This document shows positions 38,418-49,304 of a stretch of 53,646 bases of DNA, piece by piece. Numbering within the stretch: the first letter of the stretch is position 1; every line of letters starts with the position of its first letter. The translations under genes were made by a program, and so were the position numbers. The notes beneath the pieces were generated by a model. The model was not told the DNA's origin, searched no databases, and was given only the letters and a program-made list of their open reading frames with translations. Source of the DNA: Paulinella micropora (Eukaryota; Cercozoa; Imbricatea; Euglyphida); assembly GCA_009731375.1 (NCBI GenBank), contig BJOX01000120.1:632230-685875 (forward strand). Direction: 5' to 3'.

Positions 38418-39545
38418 TCATGGGTCTGTGTCGTGTCCTTTTGTGTGTGGTTGGTGGTGGCTGTGGTGGTGGAGGTTGTGGTGTGTGTGTCTCTCACTCT
38501 CCCCCTCAGCTACATCCTCATCCCACTCTACTGTCCTATCTGGGTGTGCTTCCTTACCTATCTTGTACGGATTAAACCGCACGTTTCTAACTCCTGCTAT
38601 CACCTTCCTACCGTCCCACATTCTGTATAACTCCCTAAACAAGTCGTACCCTACTAGCATGACCTTCTTTCCTCTAAACTGACCTTTTCTACCTTTACCT
38701 GTGTACATAACTCCCATGCATCCTATTGGTCTGAGGTGGGTTAGGAAAGGTTTTCTGCCTAAAAGCTGCTCATATGGGGAAATCCCCTTTCTTGGCCCAT
38801 GAGTGGCGGGCAAGATGTTGTGGAGGGTGGTGGCAGAATGCTCCATTTCTGCCCAAAATGAAATGGGCAGATGGGCATGATACCGCATAGCCCTTGCGGC
38901 TCCTGCCGTTATATCATTAGCTTTCTCAGCTATGGGGTTTCCATCCTTGTCCCCCGTTGCTGAGGTCTTCCATATAACCTGCCTCGGCTTCCACCACTCC
39001 ATCATTTCTTTCGGGATGTCAAACTCCTGATCACACCTTATCTCTCTAACTCTATTTCCTGTCTGTCTCTCATAAAATGCTACCGCCTGCTTAATGCAGT
39101 CAATAAATTCGTTCTTATGCGAAAGATAATAATCTTTAATAAACAACGAGTAATCATCCGTAACCGAAAATTTGCGTCTCTTCCCGTGTATTGAACGTGC
39201 TGACCACGTCCCGGTGTCTATGTGCAGTACTACTCCTGGCTTACTAGCTCTTTCTATCCTATTGACCTTAAACCTAGGCAACTGCTTCGCCTTACCTATC
39301 ATGCAGGCTTCACAGTACTCTACTTTCTTCTCGTCTCCTACTAGCTTTATGCCTAATGCATTCGCCAGAGCTCTCATCTTCTTAACGCTATAATGTCCAC
39401 AAGCATAGTGGAACAATTCTATATCTACCTTCCTGATTGAACCTGGCTTGCGGGGATAAGACGCATACAGCGTTACCTCCCCCGTTTTGCCTTCTGACTG
39501 TCTACACTCGTCTCTCTCTCTCTTGGGGTTTCCCTCCCCTTTCAC
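38418..39545 (-). CDS. copia B GAG-pre-integrase and integrase
   Basis: 375 codons: HYACGHYSVKKM and CEACMIGKAKQLPRF (zinc module), HIDTGTWSARS (first Asp), TDDYSLFIKDYY, CDQEFDIP (second Asp), NPIAEKANDI (Glu), then SPYEQLLGRKPFLTHLRP and the C-terminal GKKVMLVGYDLFRELYRMWD. It ends in a His-rich linker. The stretch 37968-38417 to the RT is disrupted. Confidence 0.92.
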   Translation of the reverse strand: MKGEGNPKRERDECRQSEGKTGEVTLYASYPRKPGSIRKVDIELFHYACGHYSVKKMRALANALGIKLVGDEKKVEYCEACMIGKAKQLPRFKVNRIERASKPGVVLHIDTGTWSARSIHGKRRKFSVTDDYSLFIKDYYLSHKNEFIDCIKQAVAFYERQTGNRVREIRCDQEFDIPKEMMEWWKPRQVIWKTSATGDKDGNPIAEKANDITAGAARAMRYHAHLPISFWAEMEHSATTLHNILPATHGPRKGISPYEQLLGRKPFLTHLRPIGCMGVMYTGKGRKGQFRGKKVMLVGYDLFRELYRMWDGRKVIAGVRNVRFNPYKIGKEAHPDRTVEWDEDVAEGESERHTHHNLHHHSHHQPHTKGHDTDP

Positions 39546-39553
39546 CCCACTAC

Positions 39554-41358
39554 CTATCTACTTTGCTTGTGTGGAGGCTCGTAACGGTCGTTGATGTCTA
39601 ATGGAGTGTCAAACTCGTCATCCCAACTGTAAAGGAGGGTTGACATGAGTCTGCCTCTTACTAGCACGTCTCTCTCCTCAATCCTTACGGGGTGTTTTAG
39701 AATAAGTAAATGTCCATTCTGATGAACGACAGACCGATGATGGATGTGATCCATCCTGCCGGTCGACGCAATATTCACGGGTAACCTAGTGTGACACCGT
39801 AACCGGTTTACCGTGTCCCTTGATGCATGTTACCCTTGCTGTCCCCTCCTGCCCTATCTCGCACTCTCCGTTACCTGTTATTAGCTTAATAGGGGGTGAT
39901 GTCATGTAATATTTCGGGATTGCAGGCTATGTCCCTAGAAGACCCACTGTCCTGAACTATCGTGTTTTTCCTATCTCGCCCACCTCCCCCATCTAAGTCT
40001 TGGGTTTGTGTTGGTGGGGATAATGTCGTGCTAACTGCGTGTGCAATATACACTCCCTCTATCGCTTTTACCACGTCTGTCAAGAACTCGTCTAGCACTA
40101 ACTTCCCCTCACTCACTCTCTTCACCTCACCATTGTTTTCTCTGATGCATGTTGTGGTGAGTTGTTGAGCGAGCTGTGCTAAGTCTTTGAACGTAATGAT
40201 GGGTGGTGTGTTGGTGTGTGGCTGAGCTTGTGGTGTTGGACCTGGTTGTGGTGTTGAGGTTGTAGCAGTGCCTCCCCGCCGTTCCCTCTTGGACTCCCCG
40301 GTCCCTGCAACAACACTGGGCAGTCCGGCAGATGCCGGACTCCCACTCACATCGTGAGTCTCCTTCTTATGCTTCTGTATGTATTTCCGAACATTCCCTT
40401 TTCGCGTGAATTGCAGATATTCCGTGTCAATGTCAGAATCATCCATACATGCTGCCATGGCATCATCATGTCTTATTTTATCTGAACATCGGGAATCATT
40501 GTCAGGATCATACTCATCTATCTCTTCTTCATCTTCTTCCTCATCGCCACCCTCACTCTGTCTTGGCGTGTCGCATGTGCGTGCTTGTGGTGTGGTGTGA
40601 GGTGTCGATGTGGTGGATGTGGGTGTTTGCGGTGCTGTTCCCTGGACCTGACTCCCCCTCACTTCCCCTCTCGCCTTATTCTTCTCCCTCTCTCTTACCC
40701 TCTGTGGAGATTGTTCAGTGAAAGTGGTAGTGAGATTGTGTGGTATCACTAACCCTTTCGCTTTCGCATCAGCTAGTAAACCTCTCTCGTCTGGATAATA
40801 AGGTGATTTGGGGGGTCGGAGGTTGGGGCTGGCAGATAGATCAAGTAAAGGGTACTCTGGATCCTGATTTTTAGCGTGATATCCGCAGTATTCCCCGAAC
40901 ACCATACGCGAAGCTTGCACTGCATTAGGCCCTTTCTTATCATGTTCAAGCGAAATCTGACAAGGGGTATTCTTTTTGTTTTTCCCACGACACTTCAGAG
41001 AACGGGGCCTCTCTCGGCTATAGCTAGCTAGACTGAGTGGAGGTGTTGAGGTGTCAGACGTTTGATGTTTTGGGGGTGCTTGGGTATGTTTGTGGCCTGG
41101 GGTTTTAGTAGTTTTGTTTAGTGAGGGTAGAGGGGCAAAACTGGGGTTAGGACTCCTAACTATCGTACGTTCTGCCTGTGGGGAACGAACACCTGGCTCA
41201 GTCTGGGGTTCCCCAGACTCGACGTTCTCCCTTTGGACCCCACTTTGTTGAAAACCCGGCACAGACTGGGGTTCCCCAGCCTCTGCATTTCCTCTCCCTC
41301 TCCCTAATGTTTCAGGCTCCTCTTCGTCGTCATTTTCTCCTGACTCGCTTCCCCCCAT
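39554..41358 (-). CDS. copia B protease region (two frames)
   Basis: The 490-codon frame 39886-41358 has the Cys/His module seen in element A (CRGKNKKNTPCQISLE, CGYHAKNQDPEYPLLDLS), long charged and Thr/Pro-rich linkers, and the aspartic protease motif VQDSGSSRDIAC near its end. The 74-codon frame 39554-39778 (STGRMDHIHHRSVVHQNGHL) is the protease-integrase linker; its counterpart in element A is TGQMDHRHNRSVIHQNGHH. A frameshift separates them near 39780-39890. Confidence 0.78.
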
Positions 41359-42661
41359 AATAATGAGTAATGCGTCTTCGTCTGACTCTTCTTTTTTTTC
41401 TTCTTCCTCCTCTCAGTAGAGCTATATCCTTCTTAGGCTTGTTCTTCTTGTTGTGTGTCTTTCCCTTTCTCTTTCCCTTTCTCTTACCCTTCTCTTGCTT
41501 GAGTTTATCATCTCTCTCTTGGTTTTGTTTCTTGGTCTTAGTGTCCGGGCAATATTTCTTCGTATGACCTTTCTTGTCACACGCGAAACACGTAACTTTC
41601 AGCCACCATTCCTCCTTCTTCTTAAGCTTTCTGTACTTGCCCTTACCCCCATCCCCTTCATCTTCCTGATCATCTAGCATGAGGTTTGTCTCCTTCCTCA
41701 GCTGCCTCGTGCTCTTCTTCGCTCTCTCTCTTCTCTTCTTCCTTCCACTTGTCCTTTCTCCACATGCCCATGTGTCTCTCGCACTATCGACTAAGTCGTC
41801 AACTTTGGGTCTTAAGTTAGGTGGTAGGTTGTAGTGAAGTGCTTTGAAACTCTCTCCATATGCGGGGTGTCTTGCGAGCTTAGCAAGCAGGCTTCTTATG
41901 AGGTCATTCTCATCAAATGGGTGTGTTCTATGTTCTCAACCTCTCCTTTCATGGCGATGTAGTCATTTAACTATGCATCCACATTCTGTCCGGGTTTGGG
42001 GTACATGTTCTCGAAAATTTGTGCTTTGATATTTTTGCTGACCCCGGAGATTGAACCGAACTTTGCCCTAACTGCCTCTATTGGTTCTATCGGTCCTTTC
42101 ACTGTTTTAGTGCGCAGATATCGAACAACAACAGGGTGAGAAAAGGCAACAGACAGAATGAGTTGTAAAGTTCGCATTCGTTCATAATGCTTCTTCTCCT
42201 TCTGTATGCCTCTTACTCTCAATGTGTGAGCTCGTTTGGACTGTTTTCTTTTCTCTCGCTTCAGTCTCTTAGCTCTCTTATCTTTCCACTGCTTCTTCTG
42301 TTCATCTGACATCCTTCTTCGTTTTGGGTCCCTGTTTCCCGCTGTCTGACTGGCTTCCTTCATCGTCTGTCTCGGAGTTAGGGGTGTCCTCTGACTCTGG
42401 CTCTTCTGGCAATTCCCTTTCCTCTACTTCCATTGCTTTCGCAGGATCGTAGGGATATTTAACCTTAGCTTTAGCTGGGTCTTGGAACGCCAGCGCTACG
42501 CACTCCCCATGCCAGGCACTGATGCCCTTGGCATAGTTCTCTATCTTGTAACGGAAGTCGGAATAGTTCCGAGTGGTACCATCCAACTGCGGGATGTACT
42601 CTTGCTTTAAACCAATAGTCTTCTCGGTTCCAAGGCTCATGACCTTTGAGAGACTCGCCAT
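41330..42661 (-). CDS. copia B gag (three frame pieces)
   Basis: Start ATG at 42661 (MASLSKVMSLG). Piece 1, 42302-42661, has GISAWHGECVALAFQDPAKA; piece 2, 41971-42363, is the basic and capsid-like segment (YERMRTLQLILSVAFSHP); piece 3, 41330-41680, has the CCHC knuckle CFACDKKGHTKKYC and Lys-rich tail. Frameshifts near 42310 and in 41690-41960 break it. Same domain order as element A gag. Confidence 0.85.
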
Positions 42662-42977
42662 CGGGAACCTTTACCGATCCCTTTCAGGATCACTCCGGGC
42701 TACTCTAGCAAGACTGTCTCGCAGTAAGGAAACGCACTTTAATAACTCGTATAAGTAAGAGAACTGAACTAACCGCGGGAGAATCTGCCACGTCACACAG
42801 AAGCTGCCACGTCACAAAACTGACTAACTTAGATGACCAAGTTACGTAGTTATAATTATGACTGGTAAATGATGTATTAAGTCCTTACAGTTAACATTGG
42901 CATTATTGACTGTCAGTCCAATTGACAAATCAACTATCCAAGTAACGGTGATTAAAATTGAAATAGCTATGACCAAC

Positions 42978-43330
42978 GATTACTAGGCTGAATAAATGTA
43001 TCATCATATTATAAGATGAATTTTTATTACATTTAACTTACTGTTTAGAAGAATACTTCCTGCTATCATTACAGAGCTGGATGAATTAATAGTAGGATAT
43101 AGGGGGGAGCTTTGATGCTTCAACCGGACCCCATAGGACGCCGCCTATAAATCCAGAATTACTGTTTACTTAAGCGTTTCAAGTTATTACCGGACTCGAG
43201 TCACAGTGGTGATGGTTGACAGGACTTGAGTTTCACTATGCTGTGGCACTGATTACTATTTAATAACCTCCCGCATTAATAGCGTTGACAGGAATTTAAA
43301 ACAGAAATTCACGGTGCTACGGTATCCGTC
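42978..43330. other. noncoding DNA between elements B and D
   Basis: Contains a polypurine run (TATAGGGGGGAGC near 43098) like a plus-strand retroelement PPT, followed by TTTGATGC. No frame of interest. Confidence 0.4.
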
Positions 43331-43560
43331 AATGGACAATTTTATTAATAATAGTATTTAGTCATACCGGCCCACCCGGGGGCCCCAAGGACAATTACAT
43401 ATTTTACCTATATCACTCTATGTGTAACGGTGAATTCAAAGCTTTGGCGGTTTGGGGTTGTGGCGCTAGGTGACGTGTCAGTATTATTCAAAATCTCTAA
43501 GTAAAAGTAAAATCCGAACACTCTTGTCTTGTGGGTTATGGGCCTTGGCAGCGCTTAACT
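43320..43560 (+). mobile_element. 5' LTR of element D
   Basis: GACAATTTTATTAATAATAG with TATTTAGTCATACCGGCCCA, then GCTTTGGCGGTTTGGGGTTG. The same string recurs at 46316-46510 and, diverged, at 53147-53365. An inverted fragment lies at 53055-53100. After it comes CCTTGGCAGCGCTTAACTCT, shared with 53338, which would include the primer-binding region. Confidence 0.85.
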
Positions 43561-43810
43561 CTGGCACTGCGGCAAGCAAGGAAGGAAGAAGACCATCGCC
43601 GACCTGGGAGGCGACTGTCAAAAGGGTTGGTGTCATTCCATTAATTGACATACAAGAAGGGAAGCTTTTTGCAACACTATGGTTGCGGGGAAACACATCG
43701 TTCGCTACCTGTCCCCGTTTTAGGTGACCGGCGTCTTGGGAAGAAGGCCGACAGCATATCATCGGGTCTGCTGAAACTACTACAACAAGGAAAAAGGACC
43801 GTAAGCCCTC

Positions 43811-45493
43811 ATGAATTTCAGCACTCTTAGAGACACAGACAAAAAGCAGAGAGAAAAAGAAGTCACGGCAAAAGGACAATATGATGGGAGAACCCCATTT
43901 AAAACCTTTCAGAGGGAGATAGTTTTGGCATTGGGTAGCAAGGGACTCAAGGAGGCACTCAAGACCCCAGAAGAATACCTTAGGTTAGTCCATGAGAGTA
44001 ATGTGAGTGCGTTGCATAGCAAACGAAAGAAAGTCCCCAATTACATGTGGAGGTGGGGACAGAGAGCAGGAGAGCAATCAGCAAGAGGGAGGGGTTGAGA
44101 GAGGAGGAAGAGGAAGCTGAGTTCGACTCAGAGGAAGGGTCAGACAAGGAAAACCTTACCTCTTATTTTACTGAGACAGAAAGGCAGCCTACTGATAGTG
44201 GCCATGGTAAGAGTGAGCAAAAGGGAGGAGAAGAGAGGGGGAGAGGGAGCAGTCAGCCTTCACCTACTTATTCCACACCAACAGCGACAACCATCAAGAT
44301 GAAGAGCAAGGAGCAAGTAGAGGAAAAAGAGAAGGAAGAACGAATGATAGTAGCATATGAGGAGAGTTTGGAGCATGAGATGAAAAGGCAGAGAGAGGAA
44401 GCTTATTCGTTTGTGTTTGATAAACTAGTAGGTAAAGCCAAGAGGAGTGTGGCGGATTTGGTGAGAGATACCTCACCAGACTTTGGTCAGAACTTGCACA
44501 TTGTGTGGGCAAGACTAACCAAAAGGTTTGGTAAGGTGAGTGAGGAGGATGTGCAAGATAAGATAAATGCGATGAATGCATGGACGTTTGATAAGGGATG
44601 TGATTATGCTCCGCAGTTTGATGCGTTTGTTGCGTTGGATGAGGAGCTAAAGGCAGTAGGCCATAAAACACCCAAAAGAACAATCGAAACAATAATCACC
44701 AATGCCTTACAAAACCCTTAGTATGCGTCAGAGGGGGTGAGAAAGGATTGGGGAGGATGGATGAGCACGCTGAAAATGAATAAGAAGCAGCATACATGGT
44801 CTTTTGAGGAATGGTGGAAAAAAAAGCGTTGGAAATAGACAGAAACAAACAAAGAGAGAAGAGGATGAAGAAAGAAAAAGCACACGCAGGAAAAGATGCC
44901 AATAAAGGAGAGGAAGGGCAGAGAGGCGTTTGTTTTTGGTTTCACAAAGAGAGTGGATGCAAGTGGGGGGATGAGTGTCGTTTCGCTCATAGAGGGGTCA
45001 GTCACTATGCGTAGTGTGCCTGGGGTGTGCTACATGTTTGAGCAATCAGGCAGCTGTGATAGATCTAACTGTAGGTATAAACACACCACCACTAACAAGA
45101 AAGGGGGAGGGAAAGGAACAGGAACGAGAAAGAAGATGTTGAAGAAAGGAGACATGAAATGTTTCAATTGTAACATGGAGGGGCATGTTTTCTCAGCATG
45201 TGAGAAGGAGTGTAGGATGTGTGGGGGTAAGCATATAGACTACATGAATGTGACGAGATGAAGAAGGCGAGAGAAGAGCCTGGTGAGAAGGAAGAACCGA
45301 GAGAGAGGGAAAAGAGAGCAAAAGGGGAACATGGAAAGTTAGGAAGGGGGAGTGAGTCAGACACTTCTGACACAGATGAAGAAAGGCTCGAATTGAATTT
45401 CACGGGGCCAAGAGGCGCGGCGAAATTTTTCCGAGAGAGAGCAGGCATGGGCAAGGAGAGAGCACACATGGGTAAAGTGAAGTAGTACAAGAG
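43811..45493 (+). CDS. element D gag-like protein with CCCH and CCHC fingers (frameshifted)
   Basis: Pieces: 43811-44098 (basic, DGRTPFKTFQREIVLAL), 44047-44721 (acidic linker then a capsid-like helical part, SFVFDKLVGKAKRSVADLV, DKINAMNAWTF), 44811-45014 with a CCCH finger (CFWFHKESGCKWGDECRFAH), 44896-45261 with a second CCCH finger (CYMFEQSGSCDRSNCRYKH) and a CCHC knuckle (CFNCNMEGHVFSAC), and 45258-45485 (charged tail). Two CCCH fingers before a CCHC knuckle is an unusual RNA-binding arrangement for a copia-like gag. Several frameshifts and a stop near 44721 show decay. Confidence 0.8.
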
Positions 45494-45740
45494 AGATTAT
45501 TCTATCGTCGATGTGAGGGGCGAGTGTCAGGTGAGCAGCAATGTTTTGTGTGCACTCATGATATGGAGAGTGAGAATGTGTTGTTGCGAGAGGCAGCTTA
45601 TGGTCTGTTGAGAGGGCGATTTTGCGGGCTGCATACAGATTAGGAAACAGAGAGAGAGAGAAGGAAACTCCAGGGATGGGGGAGGTTGCCCTTCAGTTAG
45701 AGGGCGAGGTGAGAAAGAAATTAGCGGCTCACCAAAGCTT

Positions 45741-46056
45741 GTGGTAAGCAAGAAGAGCAACGGAAAACCAAAGGGGGAAAAGGGGCGCAGTCAAAAGAAG
45801 AAGAAGGGGAATGGCGGCGTCAAGCTTCGGGTCTTGCGCAGCAACAACCGCGACGATGGCTATCCGCGGGTACTTCAACGGCGTTGGCTATGGCTATACG
45901 AAGGGCAAAGACTACCTCTGCGGCAAGTTGAACGGTGGCGATGATGCACTGGGGCACGGTGTGCGATTGATGGGGCGCTCGGCGCACGAGTGGGTACATG
46001 ACCCGGGCGGCGGCTTCAAGCTTCGGGACGTAGACAGCCGACAGCAGGAAAGCTGA
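45741..46056 (+). pseudogene. element D 3' coding remnant, unknown
   Basis: Frames of 67 and 81 codons, the second with AIRGYFNGVGYGYTKGKDYL. It may be a remnant of pol or a captured host piece; I do not recognise it. Higher GC than surroundings. Confidence 0.35.
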
Positions 46057-46315
46057 GCAAAGGGCGGCTTCAAGGGATCAAGGGAGCGGGGGAGCGCGCG
46101 GGGGGCGGCGCAACTTCAACGACTGTGACTTTTTGTTTACTAAGTCGTCATTAGTTAAGTTGGTTAGCGGGATACAAAGTTAGTATTAAGTTAGTGCATA
46201 TAGTTGGCAGGACGGCTCCTTTAATTTCTGGATAGGGTTTCAAATATTTACCACCATATATGCGAGGTTAGTGGCATAAGGTAGGTGGGGCCGTTATTCC
46301 TAAATAGGGGGAGCA

Positions 46316-46525
46316 ATAGACAATTTTATTAATAATAGTATTTAGTCATACCGGCCCACCCCAAGGACAATTACCTATTTTACCTATATCACTCTATGTG
46401 TAACGGTGAATTCACAGCTTTGGCGGTTTGGGGTTGTGGCGCTAGGTGACATTCAGTATTATTCAAAATCTCAGAGTAAGTAAAAGTAAAGTACGAACCC
46501 TCTTGTCTAGTGTCCGTTTGGAGGT
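46316..46525 (+). mobile_element. 3' LTR of element D
   Basis: Matches 43330-43540 with a small deletion after CCGGCCCACC and in GGTGAC(GTGT)CAG. Confidence 0.85.
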
Positions 46526-48160
46526 TTGGAAAAAGATTTTTGCAAAATTTACCGAATTTCCCGTGACTGGGAATTTATGGTAACTGAAATTAACAGATAT
46601 TGCACTTATGTGTTACATGTTGGTGTGCTTTTTAGGCATTTGTGCAGGATGCGGACTAAAAATAAACAATATTTTATGATAGGTAATGATACTGACAAAA
46701 TATTTTTTTAAAGTATTGAGCCAGCACATTGGTTAACGGTACAAATGTACAATTTTCTGATTATTGTCCGAGGCTGATTGACTGGCATTTTCATTTTATT
46801 TTCTTGCACTTTGCAACATAAGAATTTACGAAGTTTGCATCCCTACAACTGAGGAAGCCTTGGTATGGTACATAAATATACTCATGATTTTTCGAAATTT
46901 TTTTGCGATTATAGCCTAGACTGAATTTAGTGACATAGTTATGACAAATAACTAAGGGGGAGCGTTATTCCTATTTCATTTCCGACGTTACCCGGAGTTA
47001 CCGTTACTAGGGTAGTTTGATTTCAACCGTGTCACAAGGACGGATAGTACAAATCAGTTCCACTTAATTATTTAGTGATACAATACAGCGGACACTGTAC
47101 TTTGCCACTCTAGTGGCAGTATTAACTTAATCAGTCTTAGTATAAATTTCTAGATAAGTAGTCAGTAACTGAGATACAGTCATTATATTTACCTATACCT
47201 TAGTTTTATGACGTGTCGTTCTGTAGTCTGAGTTCAACACAGTCAGAAATCTCTTTATTAAATGGCCTTCCCTTACAAGTTTGGTTACTGTAGTATCATA
47301 CTATGAGGATAACAAAACTTGATTTGCATTTGGTCGGAAAAAGTTTCCACAGTTGTCGGAGTCCGCCACTCTTACTTCCTTGTCCACAAATTTACCGCAA
47401 CGTGCCTGTTTCACAGGAAATCATGGAAAAATGCAATAGAGTGTCGGAAAAAGGCAATAGTTACTATCTATCTTTTCTAAAAAGAGCTTTGACTTGATCG
47501 TTTGAAGTATGTATTAATAATTTCTGAACGAAATCGAAAAAAATCGATATTGAAAAATATAGTGAAGTCGAAACGTCGTGCAGAGAATAATCTAACGGGC
47601 CGGTCAAAAACAGTGAAAAGTCAACGGTAGTGATTTTGGCTGGTCCTCAAACTGCTCAGTCTGATACAATCATGTGAAAAGATGCAGGATTCATCAATGC
47701 ATAACGTAACGCAGGGTTCTTAATTCCGAGTCTCTCGGGCTGTTAGAGTCTGAGAAAAGACCTTAATCAAAGTCTTAAGCAAGCACTGTTTTAATAGAAT
47801 ACTTGCCACTCGTAGAGCTGAGAGGGAAGTAGAAGAGCCGGATAAAATGGAAGATGTGTCACTCAAGAGATATTAATACAAAAAGAGAAAACTTGACATG
47901 AGTCTATATCGCTATTAATACATACCGCTATTACCAGTACTGGTAGTCTAGGTAATTGTTACTGTACTTCTCCAAGATTGAAGTTGCGGAGCTGTCGTTC
48001 ATTGCACAGCCCGATCCAGCTTTTGGTTTGGATAGTCAGAGAAATTGCCTCTATGGTAATACCGTTACATGTAATACAGTCAACGTCAGTGTAAAAAATG
48101 CCACGGTTTATTTATTAATACTATCAATAATTTCATTACATGTGTTAGGAAGCTAATGCA
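46526..48160. other. noncoding DNA with a retroelement 3' end
   Basis: At 46951 the plus strand reads GACAAATAACTAAGGGGGAG followed by CGTTATTCC. The first part is identical to the minus-strand PPT of element B (35649-35672), so another copia-related 3' end, plus strand, lies here. The rest has no gene I can support. Confidence 0.5.
48107..48116 (-). terminator. AATAAA poly(A) signals of the MYND-TPR gene
   Basis: Two overlapping AATAAA hexamers on the minus strand, about 52-61 bases beyond the TAG stop at 48168. Confidence 0.6.
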
Positions 48161-48167
48161 TGATAAT

Positions 48168-48405
48168 CTATTCTTCGACCTCTTCGGACTTGCGTGGGCC
48201 TTGAGTCGACAGCATGATACTGCTTATGCCTACTTGCTGGCTGAGGCTGGCAAACTGAAGCGCCTCCGACAGCAAGCCAAACCCTTTGAGCGCCACAGCT
48301 AAATTGTTGTAAGTTGCCTTCTCCATGACTCTATCTCCAAGCTCCAGAGCAATTTTCTGGTCACAAAAACAATAAATTAATGAATAAATAAAGAAATCAA
48401 TGTAA

Positions 48406-48440
<35 letters not shown>

Positions 48441-48486
48441 AATAAATAAATGAATAAATAAATGAATAAACAAACAAATAAACAAA

Positions 48487-48517
<31 letters not shown>

Positions 48518-48640
48518 AATAAATAAAATAAATGAACGAATGAATAAATGAATGAATGAATGAATAAGTAAGTAAGTAAATAAATAAATAAATAAATAAA
48601 CAAATAAATAAATAAATAAATAAATAAATAAACAAACAAG

Positions 48641-48687
<47 letters not shown>

Positions 48688-48692
48688 ATAGA

Positions 48693-48723
<31 letters not shown>

Positions 48724-48840
48724 ATATAGAAGTAAAGAAGTAAATGAACAAATAAACAAATACGTAAATAAGTAAATAAATAAATAAATAAATAAATAAA
48801 TGAATGAATGAATGAATGAATGAATAAGTGAATAAATGAA

Positions 48841-48871
<31 letters not shown>

Positions 48872-49004
48872 ATGAATAAATAAATAAATAAATAAATAAT
48901 AAATAAATAATAAATAAATAATAAATAATAAATAAATAAGTAAATAGATAAATAAATAAATAAATAAATAAGTAAAAAAGTAATAATTAAAATAGGTAAG
49001 TAAG

Positions 49005-49039
<35 letters not shown>

Positions 49040-49256
49040 ACAAATAAATAAATAAATAAATAAATGAATGACATGACATGACATGACAACGTGACGTGAC
49101 GTGACGTGGACGTGACGTGACGTGACGTGGACGTGACATGACGTGACGTGGACGTGACATGACATGACATGACATGAAATGAAATGAAATGAAATGAATG
49201 AAAGAATGAATGAATGAATGAATGAATGAATGAATAAATGTAAATGAATAAATGAA

Positions 49257-49304
<48 letters not shown>

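Larger units (their letters stand above)
36059..42977 (-). mobile_element. Ty1/copia-type LTR retrotransposon B (nearly full length, frameshifted)
   Basis: On the minus strand: LTR and leader (42977-42662), gag, protease, integrase, reverse transcriptase, RNase H, polypurine tract near 35655. All domains are present, but the coding region is broken at about 42310, 41690-41960, 41335, 39550-39890, 38050-38410 and 36190. The LTR-leader copy at 35308-35648 is highly similar, which suggests fairly recent activity. Confidence 0.92.
43320..46525 (+). mobile_element. LTR element D: gag-only, non-autonomous or decayed
   Basis: Two LTR copies (43320-43560 and 46316-46525) flank about 2.7 kb with a broken gag and no recognisable reverse transcriptase or integrase. 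A purine run AAATAGGGGGAGCA precedes the 3' LTR, as a PPT should. Confidence 0.78.
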
